A stretch of 64,000 nucleotides of DNA from an uncultured Sphingobacteriales bacterium (GCA_937871285.1 CALMQS010000038.1:62001-126000), one strand, 5' to 3'; shown: positions 27,140-36,897, counted from the first letter of the stretch. Made by a program: numbers and translations. Notes: generated from the letters alone by a model not told the origin.

Positions 27140-27463
27140 TTAATCTTCTGAATACAATGTTTTATCAACCCTTGTTGTATTGTTTGAGCTGAACTGTTCA
27201 AACAAACATGCTGCACCTGAAATAGCCGGCCACAGCAGCAAAAGTACTTGCCAGCTAAATGCCATCCAACATGCGAAGGGCAGGGCTACCCAAATGCTCA
27301 GGCAATAAAAGCAGTCGAGCAGGTTTCCTAAGAAACCCGCTCCTGCTTTTTTCCTTAACCGGTAAATGATATCGAATGGTCCGTCTTCTTTGGAAAGAAG
27401 GTGCGTAAGCCGCCAGGTTGCCAGTATGCAAACCACAAGTTGAAGCCATTCATTCTGTAGCAT
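27140..27463 (-). CDS. DUF1360 membrane protein
   Basis: 107 residues with two or three hydrophobic segments: LQLVVCILATWRLTHLLSKE and a C-terminal pair around LLDCFYCLSIWVALPFACWM and WQVLLLLWPAISGAACLF. The motifs WRLTHLLSKEDGPFDII and DCFYCLSIWVA are the DUF1360 signature, with a conserved CxxC in FYC. An inner-membrane location is predicted. Function unknown. It starts 2 bp after the end of the large upstream gene, so translational coupling is likely. Confidence 0.8.
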   Translation of the reverse strand: MLQNEWLQLVVCILATWRLTHLLSKEDGPFDIIYRLRKKAGAGFLGNLLDCFYCLSIWVALPFACWMAFSWQVLLLLWPAISGAACLFEQFSSNNTTRVDKTLYSED

Positions 27464-27465
27464 GG

Positions 27466-29691
27466 TTAAGGTTTTTGTATGCCAATTAATACCTGTCCGC
27501 CTGAGAAATAAGGGTAACCGCTTTCTCCGTTGGTTAACCGCAGGTAGCCGCTCAGTGAAATACCGAATGCGCAGAAAGGTTGACCGGGTTCCAGCCAGTG
27601 ACCACTTGCCGGAAGCAGCGTAACGGTGTAATAACCTGTTGCATCTGCTGCGGCTTCATTGATCGTTCCGCGGAAATAGGTAATGCAGTTCAGGTCATTG
27701 CCGTGTACATAATTTCTTCCGCTGTTTATAGTGGCATCGAGTATGCCCGGCGCCATAAAATTAGCGGGAGCGGCGGCCGGAGTAAATGCAAAGCCACCTG
27801 CGCCTTTGGCCATGGATAATCCATAATTGTTCATAAAGCCGATTGAAGATGCAGGTTTATGTATTGCTTTAAACTTTACGGTAAGCCCCGCGCCTTCCAC
27901 AACAGTTCCGTTTACCAAAGGTAATGTAAACAGGGCGCATTCACCCAAAGGCCCAACGCCATCCATTGTAATTTCAGGATCAATGTGCGCAGCTACTTCC
28001 TGGCTTTCAAAATACAGGGGAACGGTTTCTTCCGTTCCGGCCACAGGGTTGAGGCTGGCATCGAATCCCTGGATCCTGAAAATATAGCTGCCCGGAACAA
28101 AGTCGCCGGTAGCTATCCTTGCTTTTATATTGCGGTAGGCAATAAGCCAGCTATAGGTAGTATCCGTTTCCACGTTCAGGTAAGCATCTTTTGCCGTATC
28201 AAACACAGGCGTATCCACTACATTAATACCCTGGAACCGGGGTAATGAAAATTGTTTGGTAAAGGCCGTGAAAAAGGTGAACGGCGCATTGCGGCGGTAC
28301 CACAGCCGGTAATATTTCACGGCGTTATGGCTGAGGCAACCTCTTAACTGCAAAGTGCCGTTCCATGCGGCGCAACGCACGGCGGGCGCACCGCTTCCAT
28401 AAGCGGTAATAATGCCCAACTCGTTAAGAAAATTATTAGAACCAATGCGCGTACCGGAAGCTGCAGGCGGCCCCAGCACAATATTTCCAACACCCTGTAA
28501 AATATGCTGCCCGTTGCATGCCAGCGGAATGAGGCACGATTTTGTTTTGGGAACACAAATATTGATCCTTCTTAAATGTCCGATATTCCAGTTAGGGGCA
28601 GATTCAAAAACGGGCACAGCAGAGCCGGGGCAGAGCAACTGAACCAGCACATCGGGCGCCAATTGTTCGGTAGTGGTTTCACCGGAAGCCGTATCTGTTT
28701 CTATTTCATCAGCAATGTCTGCCGCATTAACCTTAAAGCGGAAAATGTAATTGCCGTTGCGGTCGGCAAATGAACTGCCGAGTTCTGTTCTTTCTCCGTT
28801 GCCGGTATAGGGGTCGCCCGATAATTCACCTGTACTGCGGTCATATTCCTGGAAGCTTAGTATAGCATTGGGCAGCGATCCGCTTTCGCAATACAAACGG
28901 TAGCGATCCACAATTGTTATGGCATCGGAGCGAAGGCTGTTGGCTATATTACCTGAAATGATACCCGCTGCGCTGGTAGATTTTTGTGCGGAGATCAGTC
29001 TGTTAAATGCAAATCCTTCTTCATTTTTACCGCGTGGCTCACCTGCCGCTGAAACCGTATCCGGTATGCTGCGAACGGTAAGCCTTTCTTTTGCCGGGAT
29101 AGGCGCGGCTTCAGTTAGCGGAACTACCATTGGTGTAAAGGGATCTCCGGGAGAGGGCGGTAGTGGTTGCGGATTCAGCGCCACTGCTTCCAGCGCTTTT
29201 ACCCTGCCCGGATAATAGCTTCCGATGAGTTTTTTTAATGCCGGGTTAAGCAGGGCATCTTTTAATGCCACCAGGGTATCTATTACTATATACCTTCTGT
29301 TGCATGGATTGAACAGGCAAAAGCCCTCATAATAACTCACATTGCCATAAATGATATAATCATTGGCATCAACCGGTGTACGGCAGGTGAGTATCAGATC
29401 ATCAAAATCTTCATCTCCTCCCGCATCATTGGATTGAATATCGAACCGGTAAAAACCGCCCGATGAAACAGGAAAGGTGATCTGCATGCCGGAGGGAATA
29501 AATCCTGTTCCGGGATTGTTTTGTATGGTAACAGACCAGTTGCTGCCGTTTACAAAAACTTCGGGCGATCCGGGTGTGCCGGCATAAGTGCCGTTGCCGG
29601 TATCGGCGCCTTCTATCTTAAACTGTTGGGGAAATGCGGCCGATTTTGATTTTACGCTCACGAGCCACATGCCCTGCATTTTGATTGACAT
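27466..29691 (-). CDS. Large protein with LNPQPLPP motif, unknown function
   Basis: 741 residues without signal peptide. Residues 1-103 form a probable beta-sandwich with an acidic motif GGDEDFDDLIL (91-101), which resembles calcium-binding loops of DUF4114-type domains. Residues about 110-165 are a second module (YIIYGNVSYYEGFCLFNPC). ALNPQPLPPSPGDP at 171-184 is a Pro-rich linker that I have seen in other bacterial proteins of unknown function. The rest is mainly strands, with several Cys and a carboxypeptidase-regulatory-like segment (FADRNGNYIFRF). First gene of the three-gene run. A structural or matrix role is inference. Confidence 0.7.
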   Translation of the reverse strand: MSIKMQGMWLVSVKSKSAAFPQQFKIEGADTGNGTYAGTPGSPEVFVNGSNWSVTIQNNPGTGFIPSGMQITFPVSSGGFYRFDIQSNDAGGDEDFDDLILTCRTPVDANDYIIYGNVSYYEGFCLFNPCNRRYIVIDTLVALKDALLNPALKKLIGSYYPGRVKALEAVALNPQPLPPSPGDPFTPMVVPLTEAAPIPAKERLTVRSIPDTVSAAGEPRGKNEEGFAFNRLISAQKSTSAAGIISGNIANSLRSDAITIVDRYRLYCESGSLPNAILSFQEYDRSTGELSGDPYTGNGERTELGSSFADRNGNYIFRFKVNAADIADEIETDTASGETTTEQLAPDVLVQLLCPGSAVPVFESAPNWNIGHLRRINICVPKTKSCLIPLACNGQHILQGVGNIVLGPPAASGTRIGSNNFLNELGIITAYGSGAPAVRCAAWNGTLQLRGCLSHNAVKYYRLWYRRNAPFTFFTAFTKQFSLPRFQGINVVDTPVFDTAKDAYLNVETDTTYSWLIAYRNIKARIATGDFVPGSYIFRIQGFDASLNPVAGTEETVPLYFESQEVAAHIDPEITMDGVGPLGECALFTLPLVNGTVVEGAGLTVKFKAIHKPASSIGFMNNYGLSMAKGAGGFAFTPAAAPANFMAPGILDATINSGRNYVHGNDLNCITYFRGTINEAAADATGYYTVTLLPASGHWLEPGQPFCAFGISLSGYLRLTNGESGYPYFSGGQVLIGIQKP

Positions 29692-29779
29692 AAAAAATGA
29701 TTTAATAATTAAAAGATAACAGTAACTGTTTTTTACAGGCTTTGCACCGGCTCCTGAAAGGATATTGAATAATAGTAAG

Positions 29780-29841
29780 GGGGGTAACGAATGCGGTAGC
29801 GGGTATTCTTAAATACCTGCGGAATATTTTTTGTTACCCCC
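29780..29841. other. Nested stem-loop in the divergent intergenic region
   Basis: Outer stem GGGGGTAAC (29780-29788) with GTTACCCCC (29833-29841), nine perfect pairs; inner stem GCGGGTATT (29799-29807) with AATACCTGC (29812-29820), eight pairs plus one G-U, loop CTTA. It lies between the divergent three-gene run and the flippase gene. Confidence 0.6.
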
Positions 29842-29914
29842 TGTGCGGATCATTAACATGGATGTTTTATGTAACGGGAATCGTTTTATTATTTTACAGG
29901 ATTATCTTTACCGC

Positions 29915-31417
29915 ATGAGCATGATCAGAAGGCAAAGCATTATTTCCTCCATAGTAATATATATGGGTTTTGCCGTGGGGATGCTCAATGTTTATTTCTT
30001 TACCAAGGAGGGACTTTTTACGCCGGCTCAATATGGATTAACCAAAATGTTCATGGATATATCTATCATGATGGCGGCTTTGGCCGGACTCGCCATGCCG
30101 TCCTATATTTTTAAATTTCACCCTTATTATAATTATCATCTTCCCGCCCGTAAAAATGATATGATTAGCTGGGCATTGCTCATTGGCTGCATTGGCTTTT
30201 TGCTGGTAATGCTGGCCGGCTGGATATTTAAAGACCTGGTGATCCGTAAATTCGGGGAGAACTCCCCCGACCTTGTTACCTACTATTACTGGATGTTTCC
30301 GATGGGACTGGGCCTCACCCTGTATACCATACTTGAATCGTATGCCTGGAGCATACATAAGCCGGTACTCACCAATTTTTTAAAAGAAATATTGTGGCGC
30401 CTGTTTACCACAATGCTTATTGTTTTATTTATTTTTCATGTCATTACCGGCTTTGGTGTATTTATAAAGCTGTACGCTTTTACCTTCCCCGGTATTGCCA
30501 TCGTTCTGTTTACCTATTTAATTGCTACTAAGCAAATCCATTTTACTTTTAAACGGAGCAAGGTTACGCGGCGCTACTTTAAAAAAATTATTTCGCTTTG
30601 TCTTTTCGCATATTCAGGTATGATCGTTTTTACCCTTTCGGGTGTGTTTGACTCGCTTGTTATTGCTGCCGTATTAGACGATGGATTAAGCAAGGCGGGC
30701 ATATTTGGGCTGGCGCAGGTTATGACGAGCGTAATACAGGCGCCGCAAAGGGGTATTATTGCGGCTTCTATTGCACATTTATCTAAGGCCTGGAAGGATA
30801 AGAACATGCAAATGCTGCAAAAGATCTACCAGCGTTCCTCTATTAACCTGCTGCTTTTTGCCGCCGGTATTTTTGTATTAATAGCGCTTAATTATACGGA
30901 AGCCATTTATACATTGGGACTGAAAGATGCCTACCTGGCGGGGTTCAGTGCTTTTATACTGCTGGGGCTCACCAGGGTAGTTGACCTGGGCACAGGCCTT
31001 AATGCGCAGATCATCGGCACTTCAAACTACTGGCGTTTTGAGCTGGTGAGCGGAATCATCCTGCTGGCATTTATGTTACCGTTAACCTATTTTCTTACAA
31101 AGCAATATGATATACTGGGGCCTGCCATAGCCAATCTTATCTCCCAGGGAATAATTTACAATTTGATTCGTATTATTTTTCTCTGGAAAAAATTCAAACT
31201 GCAACCTTTTACGCCTGCCAGCCTGTATGCCGTAATAGTGGCGGTTTGCTGTTACGCCATTTGCTACTTTGGCTTTAAAAATATACATGGCTTTGCCGGT
31301 ATGTTTTTGCGCAGTGCGGCATTCATTATACTATATGGTGGCAGCGTTATTTATTTTAAGCTTTCGCCTGATGTGCAACCGGTTTGGCAAAGTATTAAGG
31401 AGAGAATGGGGGTGTAA
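29915..31417 (+). CDS. Wzx-like polysaccharide flippase (MATE/MOP superfamily)
   Basis: About 500 residues from ATG 29915; the frame opens 28 codons earlier but the first membrane helix follows MSMIRRQS here, and TATCTTTA ends 4 bp before it. Twelve to fourteen hydrophobic helices, including SIISSIVIYMGFAVGMLNVYF first, fit a MOP-superfamily lipid-linked oligosaccharide flippase. It would move undecaprenyl-linked repeat units across the inner membrane. No glycosyltransferases or Wzy are adjacent, so the glycan it serves cannot be named. Confidence 0.85.
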   Translation: MSMIRRQSIISSIVIYMGFAVGMLNVYFFTKEGLFTPAQYGLTKMFMDISIMMAALAGLAMPSYIFKFHPYYNYHLPARKNDMISWALLIGCIGFLLVMLAGWIFKDLVIRKFGENSPDLVTYYYWMFPMGLGLTLYTILESYAWSIHKPVLTNFLKEILWRLFTTMLIVLFIFHVITGFGVFIKLYAFTFPGIAIVLFTYLIATKQIHFTFKRSKVTRRYFKKIISLCLFAYSGMIVFTLSGVFDSLVIAAVLDDGLSKAGIFGLAQVMTSVIQAPQRGIIAASIAHLSKAWKDKNMQMLQKIYQRSSINLLLFAAGIFVLIALNYTEAIYTLGLKDAYLAGFSAFILLGLTRVVDLGTGLNAQIIGTSNYWRFELVSGIILLAFMLPLTYFLTKQYDILGPAIANLISQGIIYNLIRIIFLWKKFKLQPFTPASLYAVIVAVCCYAICYFGFKNIHGFAGMFLRSAAFIILYGGSVIYFKLSPDVQPVWQSIKERMGV

Positions 31418-31865
31418 AGTCCGAAGCCGGATCCCGACATGTGCGGAACGAAATCTGAGGGAATACAAAGCACCAAAAGACAAATAACAAGAACCAAACA
31501 AGTCTCAAATCCGAATATTAAAATTCGAAATCCGGGGGAATACAAAGCATCAGGAACCAAATAGCAAGAACCAAACCTGCCTGCGGCAGGCAAGCTTGTC
31601 CGCCGGGGCGGATAAGATTCAAATATTTAATTCGAAGTCTTAAATCCGAAAAACGAAGTCCAATGCAACCATGAACCACAAATTAGAAAATCCGAAGCCG
31701 GAATTTCGAAATTCGAAAGGGAATGCAACTAAGCGCAAAGTGAGGGAAAAAAGAAGGAGGACTTATCCAATTTTTAGTAGCTACTTCCCTGATACCTGAT
31801 CGCTAATTACCGCAACGGATAGTCCCTGCATCCTGCAACTTGTAACCTGCATCCTGCACCCATCC
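31418..31865. repeat. 448-bp gene-free stretch made of dispersed repeats, copy A4
   Basis: No convincing gene. It holds CAAATAACAAGAACCAAAC (31481-31499) and a near copy at 31558-31576, several CCGAAG/CGAAAT words, a palindrome TGCCTGC-G-GCAGGCA (31578-31592), and the CCTGATACCTGA word (31788-31799) shared with copy A3. The gene order is convergent here: flippase (+) and prfA (-), so no promoter is expected. Confidence 0.6.
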
Positions 31866-32933
31866 TCAAACCCCCTCGTGCGTAAGCTTTTCCGCATTTT
31901 CAGCAAACTGGAGCGCATCAATAAACTCCTGGAGGTCGCCGTTCATTACATTATCAAGATTATATACGGTAAGGCCTATACGATGATCGGTAACCCGTCC
32001 CTGCGGAAAATTATAGGTCCTGATCTTTGCCGACCGGTCGCCTGTGCTCACCAGGCTTTTCCTGTGCCGAGCAATTTCATCTTCCTGCTTGCGCACCTGT
32101 TCTTCATATAGCCGGGTACGCATCATTTGCATGGCTTTTTCACGATTTCCCAATTGCGAACGTTCAGTCTGGCATATAATAACCGTGCCGGTAGGAATAT
32201 GCGTTAGCATTACCTTGGTTTCTACTTTATTTACATTTTGTCCGCCCGCGCCGCCGCTTCGTGAAGTTTCCATTTTAACATCGCTTTCTCTCAATTCAAA
32301 ATCTACTTCATCCGCCTCTGGCATCACCGCCACGGTAGCAGCGCTGGTGTGCACCCGTCCGCTGGCCTCGGTATGCGGTACCCGCTGCACCCGGTGTACG
32401 CCGCTCTCGAACTTCAGCGTACCATACACATCTTCGCCTACCACTTCCAGCTCAACTTCTTTGTACCCGCCAACGGTACCTTCATTTTCGCTAAGGATTG
32501 TCGTTTTCCATCCCCTGCCTTCACAATAGCGGATGTACATGCGCAGCAAATCGCCCGCGAACAACGAAGCCTCATCGCCTCCCGTTCCGGCACGTATTTC
32601 CAGAATAGCGTTCTTTTCATCCTGCGGGTCTTTGGGTATCAGCATCTGGCGGATCCCCGCTTCCATCTTTTCCTTCTGCTCTTCCAACAAAGGCAGCTCC
32701 TCTTTGGCCAGCTCCCGCATTTCCGCATCATCTCCATGTAATACTTCAGTATAAAATGCAAGATTCTCCAATACCTTTTTATACGCGTCATACGACTGCA
32801 CAATCTTTTCAAGGCTGCGGTATTCCCTGCTGGTAGCGGTAAACCTTTTATTGTCGTTTACAATTTCCGGATTGGTTAACGCAACACCCAACTGGTCAAA
32901 TCTTGCCTTTATCGCTTCTAATTTGTCTAACAT
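31866..32933 (-). CDS. prfA: Peptide chain release factor 1
   Basis: 355 residues. It recognises UAA and UAG and triggers peptide release. The catalytic GGQ lies in [14 protein letters not shown] near residues 226-240; the codon-recognition region contains [10 protein letters not shown] upstream. The length and the absence of an in-frame UGA frameshift site argue for RF1, not RF2. ATG at 32933 gives [12 protein letters not shown], the usual start. It is convergent with the flippase and its upstream region is shared with the amidohydrolase. Confidence 0.95.
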   Translation of the reverse strand: MLDKLEAIKARFDQLGVALTNPEIVNDNKRFTATSREYRSLEKIVQSYDAYKKVLENLAFYTEVLHGDDAEMRELAKEELPLLEEQKEKMEAGIRQMLIPKDPQDEKNAILEIRAGTGGDEASLFAGDLLRMYIRYCEGRGWKTTILSENEGTVGGYKEVELEVVGEDVYGTLKFESGVHRVQRVPHTEASGRVHTSAATVAVMPEADEVDFELRESDVKMETSRSGGAGGQNVNKVETKVMLTHIPTGTVIICQTERSQLGNREKAMQMMRTRLYEEQVRKQEDEIARHRKSLVSTGDRSAKIRTYNFPQGRVTDHRIGLTVYNLDNVMNGDLQEFIDALQFAENAEKLTHEGV

Positions 32934-33015
32934 CGCTATGGTTCCACAATTGCCCGTGGATGGTTTTGTGTTATTTTTGTGCTCCCGGCTTTCGAACCGC
33001 TGCGCAACTTATCTT

Positions 33016-33037
33016 GCCTGCCTGGCGGCAGACAGGC
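33016..33037. repeat. GC-rich palindrome
   Basis: GCCTG c CTG gcgg CAG a CAGGC, an imperfect inverted repeat in the prfA/amidohydrolase intergenic region; related in sequence to those at 18565, 18621, 31578 and 41739. Confidence 0.5.
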
Positions 33038-33099
33038 GTTGCACACTTCAGGTTGCGGTAAGCCCTTCAGCTTTTCAGGGCAGCAAAGTTAATTCAGCT

Positions 33100-34266
33100 A
33101 TGGCGTATTGCAAATTTCAGGCAGATCAATTATTTACCGGGCGCCAACTGCTCGGTCATTCACATATTCTCATTACCGATGAAGGGGGCACTGTACTGGA
33201 TATAATAACTGAAGACGCAGGGGAGGACATTCAGCAACTCACCGGCATGCTCATGCCCGGCCATATAAACTGCCACTGCCACCTGGAGCTCAGCCATATG
33301 CGCAACCATATCCCCGCAGGGCAGGGACTTACCGCCTTTATATCGGCCGTAATGCGTTCGCCGCAGGTTGAACAGGAAGAAAAAAACCGGCACATGGCCC
33401 TGGCCGACCAGGAAATGTATCTTAAAGGAATTGTAGCAACAGGCGATATCTCCAATCAAACCTGTTCTTTACGGCAAAAAGTTAAAAGTCCTGTACAATG
33501 GTATAATTTTCTTGAAATCACCAATCTTGATGACACAAAAGCCGCAGAACGGGTGGCACTATACAGCCGGATGGAAGACGAATTTATGCAGGCGCTTCCG
33601 GCTGATTCAGCAACAGCGCTTTCCCCGCACGCCATATACAGTGTTTCCCCACTCACTTTTTCTCTTATCAATACCCATACAAAAAACAAAACAATAACCA
33701 TACATAACCAGGAATGTGCCGATGAGGATGAACTGCTTACTAAAGGAAGCGGCCGTTTCATTCCCTTTTATGAAAGTATCGGCCGCAAGTCTGTACCGTT
33801 ACCTGTATCCGGGAAAAGCAGTGTACGCACCTGGCTGCCTTATTTCAACAACGGGCAAACCATTATCCTGGTACACAATACCTATATGGCTGAAGAAGAT
33901 ATCGTGTTCGCCAATACATACGCTTTACAAAACGGGTTGCGGTTAGTATATTGTTTTTGTCCCAATGCCAATTTATATATAGAAGAAACACTGCCCGCGG
34001 TTGATCTTTTCATCAAACACAATTGTCATATCGTTCTGGGAACGGATAGTTATGGCAGCAACCGGCAATTAAGCATTACCAGCGAAATGGTGGCTATTCA
34101 TTCTCATTTCCCGCATATTCCGGTAGCTACCCTGCTGCAATGGGCTACCTTAAACGGAGCGGAGGCCCTGCATTGGGAAAACAGCCTGGGCAGCTTTGAA
34201 AAAGGCAAACAGCCGGGCATCGTACTGGTAAAAAAAGATTTAAGCAATTCGGTAAGGATCCTGTAA
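33100..34266 (+). CDS. Amidohydrolase of the guanine deaminase/chlorohydrolase type
   Basis: 388 residues from ATG 33100; the longer frame upstream overlaps repeats and prfA and is not used. Metal-binding HxH is in [12 protein letters not shown] near residues 53-64; further His in PHAIYSVS and HNTYM, and the catalytic Asp in [13 protein letters not shown]. This is a TRZ/ATZ-type deaminase. The HCHLELSHM motif and short length resemble aminodeoxyfutalosine deaminase of the futalosine menaquinone route, but guanine or other deaminase is possible. No other futalosine gene is present here. Confidence 0.8.
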   Translation: MAYCKFQADQLFTGRQLLGHSHILITDEGGTVLDIITEDAGEDIQQLTGMLMPGHINCHCHLELSHMRNHIPAGQGLTAFISAVMRSPQVEQEEKNRHMALADQEMYLKGIVATGDISNQTCSLRQKVKSPVQWYNFLEITNLDDTKAAERVALYSRMEDEFMQALPADSATALSPHAIYSVSPLTFSLINTHTKNKTITIHNQECADEDELLTKGSGRFIPFYESIGRKSVPLPVSGKSSVRTWLPYFNNGQTIILVHNTYMAEEDIVFANTYALQNGLRLVYCFCPNANLYIEETLPAVDLFIKHNCHIVLGTDSYGSNRQLSITSEMVAIHSHFPHIPVATLLQWATLNGAEALHWENSLGSFEKGKQPGIVLVKKDLSNSVRIL

Positions 34267-34279
34267 ACCGGCTCCTCCT

Positions 34280-34287
34280 TATCTTTG
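34280..34287 (+). promoter_or_regulatory. -7 box for trmB
   Basis: TATCTTTG, exact TAnnTTTG match ending 7 bp before the ATG at 34295. Would give a leaderless or near-leaderless message. Confidence 0.45.
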
Positions 34288-34294
34288 TTTGCTT

Positions 34295-35014
34295 ATGGGC
34301 CACAAAAAATTAATACGGTTTGAAGCAATTAAAGCGTTCCCTAACGTATTGCAATACCCGCAGGGCATGCAGGGAAAATGGAATGCCTTTTTTGGCAACG
34401 GTAATGGCATTACGCTGGAGCTGGCCTGTGGCAAAGGGGAGTATACGGTAGCGCTGGCTCAAAAATATCCCAACCGGAACTTCATAGGTATTGACCTGAA
34501 AGGCAACCGCATATGGGCAGGCGCAAAAAAATGTTTGGAAGAAGGAATAAAGAATGCTGCGTTTTTACGCACACAAATTGAAAAGATCACCGATTATTTT
34601 GCAGCCGGCGAGGTGCAGGAAATATGGATCACTTTCCCCGACCCGCAGTTGCGGCTTTCAAGAGCAAAGAAGCGGCTCACACACCCCAGGTTTTTACGGC
34701 TGTACCGGCAGATACTTGCGCCTGGCGGCTTTGTTCACTTAAAAACAGATTCACCCAACCTGTATCATTTTACTAAATTAGTATGCGCAATATATGAGCT
34801 TCCCCTAACGGAAGATGATGAGGATGTATATGCCCGGCAGGAGGTCAGCGAAGAGCTGAAAATAAAAACCTATTACGAAAGCTTAGACATTGCAGGAAGT
34901 AACCGGGTGCACTATTTGAAATTCAGCCTCCCCCAGAACCTTCCGCCGGAAAAAGATGAGCAACTAAAGCAATTATTGCATGAAACGCAGATCAAAACCG
35001 GCGGTTACGGATAA
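34295..35014 (+). CDS. trmB: tRNA (guanine-N7-)-methyltransferase
   Basis: 239 residues. It methylates G46 of tRNA with S-adenosylmethionine. Motifs in order: LELACGKGEYTVALAQKYP (SAM loop), FIGIDLKGNRIWAGAKK, EIWITFPDPQLRLSRAKKRL (the TrmB signature with catalytic Asp), and PGGFVHLKTDS. The start is ATG 34295. The downstream gene begins inside its last codons (35 bp overlap), so the two are translated together. Confidence 0.94.
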   Translation: MGHKKLIRFEAIKAFPNVLQYPQGMQGKWNAFFGNGNGITLELACGKGEYTVALAQKYPNRNFIGIDLKGNRIWAGAKKCLEEGIKNAAFLRTQIEKITDYFAAGEVQEIWITFPDPQLRLSRAKKRLTHPRFLRLYRQILAPGGFVHLKTDSPNLYHFTKLVCAIYELPLTEDDEDVYARQEVSEELKIKTYYESLDIAGSNRVHYLKFSLPQNLPPEKDEQLKQLLHETQIKTGGYG

Positions 35015-35378
35015 CAAAACCGCTATACCGGCAAAAGTAAAACGAAAGGACTCTTTTTTTGAATCGGTATATGACGTGGTACGGCTCATACCCAAAGGAC
35101 GCGCCACTTCATACGGTGCCATTGCGGCCTACTTAGGCACAAAGCTATCAGCCCGTATGGTAGGCTGGGCAATGAACGCAGCAGGCACCGCGCTTCCGCC
35201 GGTACCGGCGCACCGCGTAGTAAACCGCAATGGTATGCTAAGCGGGAAGCATCATTTTGCCACACCCACTTTAATGGCGGATCTTTTAAAAAGTGAAGGC
35301 ATAAAAGTTAAAAACGACACCATTGTGAATTTTGAACAGATATTCTGGGATCCAGCCAAAGCATTGGAACCCGGATAA
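34980..35378 (+). CDS. Alkyltransferase-like (MGMT-fold) protein without active Cys
   Basis: 132 residues. The DNA-binding MGMT domain is clear: LIPKGRATSYGAIAAYLG and MVGWAMNAAG. The methyl-acceptor motif PCHRV is replaced by PAHRV (Ala at residue 77), so it cannot act as a methyltransferase. Such ATL proteins bind O6-alkylguanine and pass the lesion to nucleotide excision repair; that role here is inference. A basic N-terminal tail of about 24 residues is present. It overlaps trmB by 35 bp. Confidence 0.88.
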   Translation: MKRRSKPAVTDNKTAIPAKVKRKDSFFESVYDVVRLIPKGRATSYGAIAAYLGTKLSARMVGWAMNAAGTALPPVPAHRVVNRNGMLSGKHHFATPTLMADLLKSEGIKVKNDTIVNFEQIFWDPAKALEPG

Positions 35379-35487
35379 CAACAGGATGCTGATGCCCCTA
35401 TGACGGATACCGGTATGAGCAGGTGATCAATAATTTTTGCACTGCCGCTATAGTATCTCCCATCCATATTTTACTCTGTACACAGTG

Positions 35488-36879
35488 ATGTATAAGCCAT
35501 ATAGAATAATCCTGCCATTGGCTGCTTTTGGTTTTTTTTCAATGGCTTCCTGTTCAAATAAAAAATTAAACATGCCAATGCGCTTTACCGAAACACAGCT
35601 TACCCATGACCCTCATGGTCATTTCCTGAATTCAACCCAGGTTTTTTCTCCGGATGATGAATGGATCGTATACGACACCCGCAATGATGATGGCGGCATT
35701 GGCGTTACCGGCAGCATTGAAATGGTAAATGTACAAACAGGTAAAATACAACCCCTGTATCATACGCAGCATCAAACAAAATATGGACCGGGCGTAGGTG
35801 CGGCAACCTTTTCACCGGCTGATCCTGCGGTTTTGTTCATTCATGGCATACGTAATGCCAATGAAGAACATCCTTATGGTTTTACCCGTCGTACAGGTGT
35901 GGCTATCCATACCGCTAACCCTTTTGAGCCTGTGTTTATGGATGCCCGCAATATAACGCCTCCTTTTACGCCCGGGGCTTTGCGCGGCGGAACGCATGCG
36001 CATACATGGAGCGGCGACGGGAAATGGATAAGCTTCACTTATAATGATTATATCATGGAGCAGTTATCCAAAACAGATACGGCCGTTAAGGACCTGAGAA
36101 CTATTGCCGTAATGATGCCGGGAAAAGTAACCGTGCCGGACGATGGCGCAATGGAAAATAATAATGGTGAATATTTTTCGGCAGTAGTGGCAAAGGTTAC
36201 GGAAAACCCCGAACCGGGAAGTGATGAAATAGACAAAGCATTCGATGAAGGCTGGATCGGTAGTAAAGGATATCAGAAGACCGATGGAAGCCGGCAACAC
36301 CGTGCTGTTGCTTTCCAGGGCAATGTACGAAATGAAAAAAACGAAACGATAGCGGAAATTTTTGTAACCGATATTCCGGATGATATTACCAAAGCCTCTC
36401 CTGGCGGCCATTTGGAAGGAACTGCTTACACCCGTCCCGATCTGCCTGCGGGAGTAGTACAAAGAAGGATTACCTATACCCAACAAGGCGTTCAGGGACC
36501 CAGGCATTGGTTGCGTACCACCCCCGATGGAACCCTGATTTTATTTATGGCAAAAGATCCGAAGGGTGTTATTCAGGTTTTTGGCGTATCGCCCAATGGG
36601 GGAGCCATCAGCCAGGTCACTTTTAATGATTTTTCTATCCAGGGACCTATCAACATAAGTCCCGATGGTAATTATGTTTCCTATATAGCCGATAATAGTG
36701 TATTCATCACCGGTATAAAAACCCATGCTTCTGAAAGGTTAACCCCCCGCGATATAACTGAAGAGGCGCCCTTCGGAGCAGCAATATGGTCGAACAATGG
36801 CCGGATATTAGCTTTCAACCGCCGGGTAAAAAAAGAAGAAGAAAAATATGTACAGCTGTTTTTGCTGAAGCAGCAATAG
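35488..36879 (+). CDS. DUF3748 propeller protein (YidR-like) lipoprotein
   Basis: 463 residues from ATG 35488. The first residues form a lipoprotein signal (LPLAAFGFFSMASC). The body resembles E. coli YidR (DUF3748): TYDTRNDDGG-like strands, LRGGTHAHTWSGDGKWISFTYND, PGSDEIDKAFDEGWIG, and TolB/WD40-like blades SPDDEWIVYDTR and ISPDGNYVSYIAD. A beta-propeller is therefore likely. The function of this family is unknown. It follows the ATL gene by 109 bp and is convergent with the transglutaminase gene. Confidence 0.85.
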   Translation: MYKPYRIILPLAAFGFFSMASCSNKKLNMPMRFTETQLTHDPHGHFLNSTQVFSPDDEWIVYDTRNDDGGIGVTGSIEMVNVQTGKIQPLYHTQHQTKYGPGVGAATFSPADPAVLFIHGIRNANEEHPYGFTRRTGVAIHTANPFEPVFMDARNITPPFTPGALRGGTHAHTWSGDGKWISFTYNDYIMEQLSKTDTAVKDLRTIAVMMPGKVTVPDDGAMENNNGEYFSAVVAKVTENPEPGSDEIDKAFDEGWIGSKGYQKTDGSRQHRAVAFQGNVRNEKNETIAEIFVTDIPDDITKASPGGHLEGTAYTRPDLPAGVVQRRITYTQQGVQGPRHWLRTTPDGTLILFMAKDPKGVIQVFGVSPNGGAISQVTFNDFSIQGPINISPDGNYVSYIADNSVFITGIKTHASERLTPRDITEEAPFGAAIWSNNGRILAFNRRVKKEEEKYVQLFLLKQQ

Positions 36880-36897
36880 ATAAAATTTGAGCAGATT

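Noticed and set aside
31351..31593. An 80-codon minus-strand frame after the flippase gene
   Set aside because: It is made mainly of dispersed repeat sequence and the flippase 3' end; no conserved protein text.
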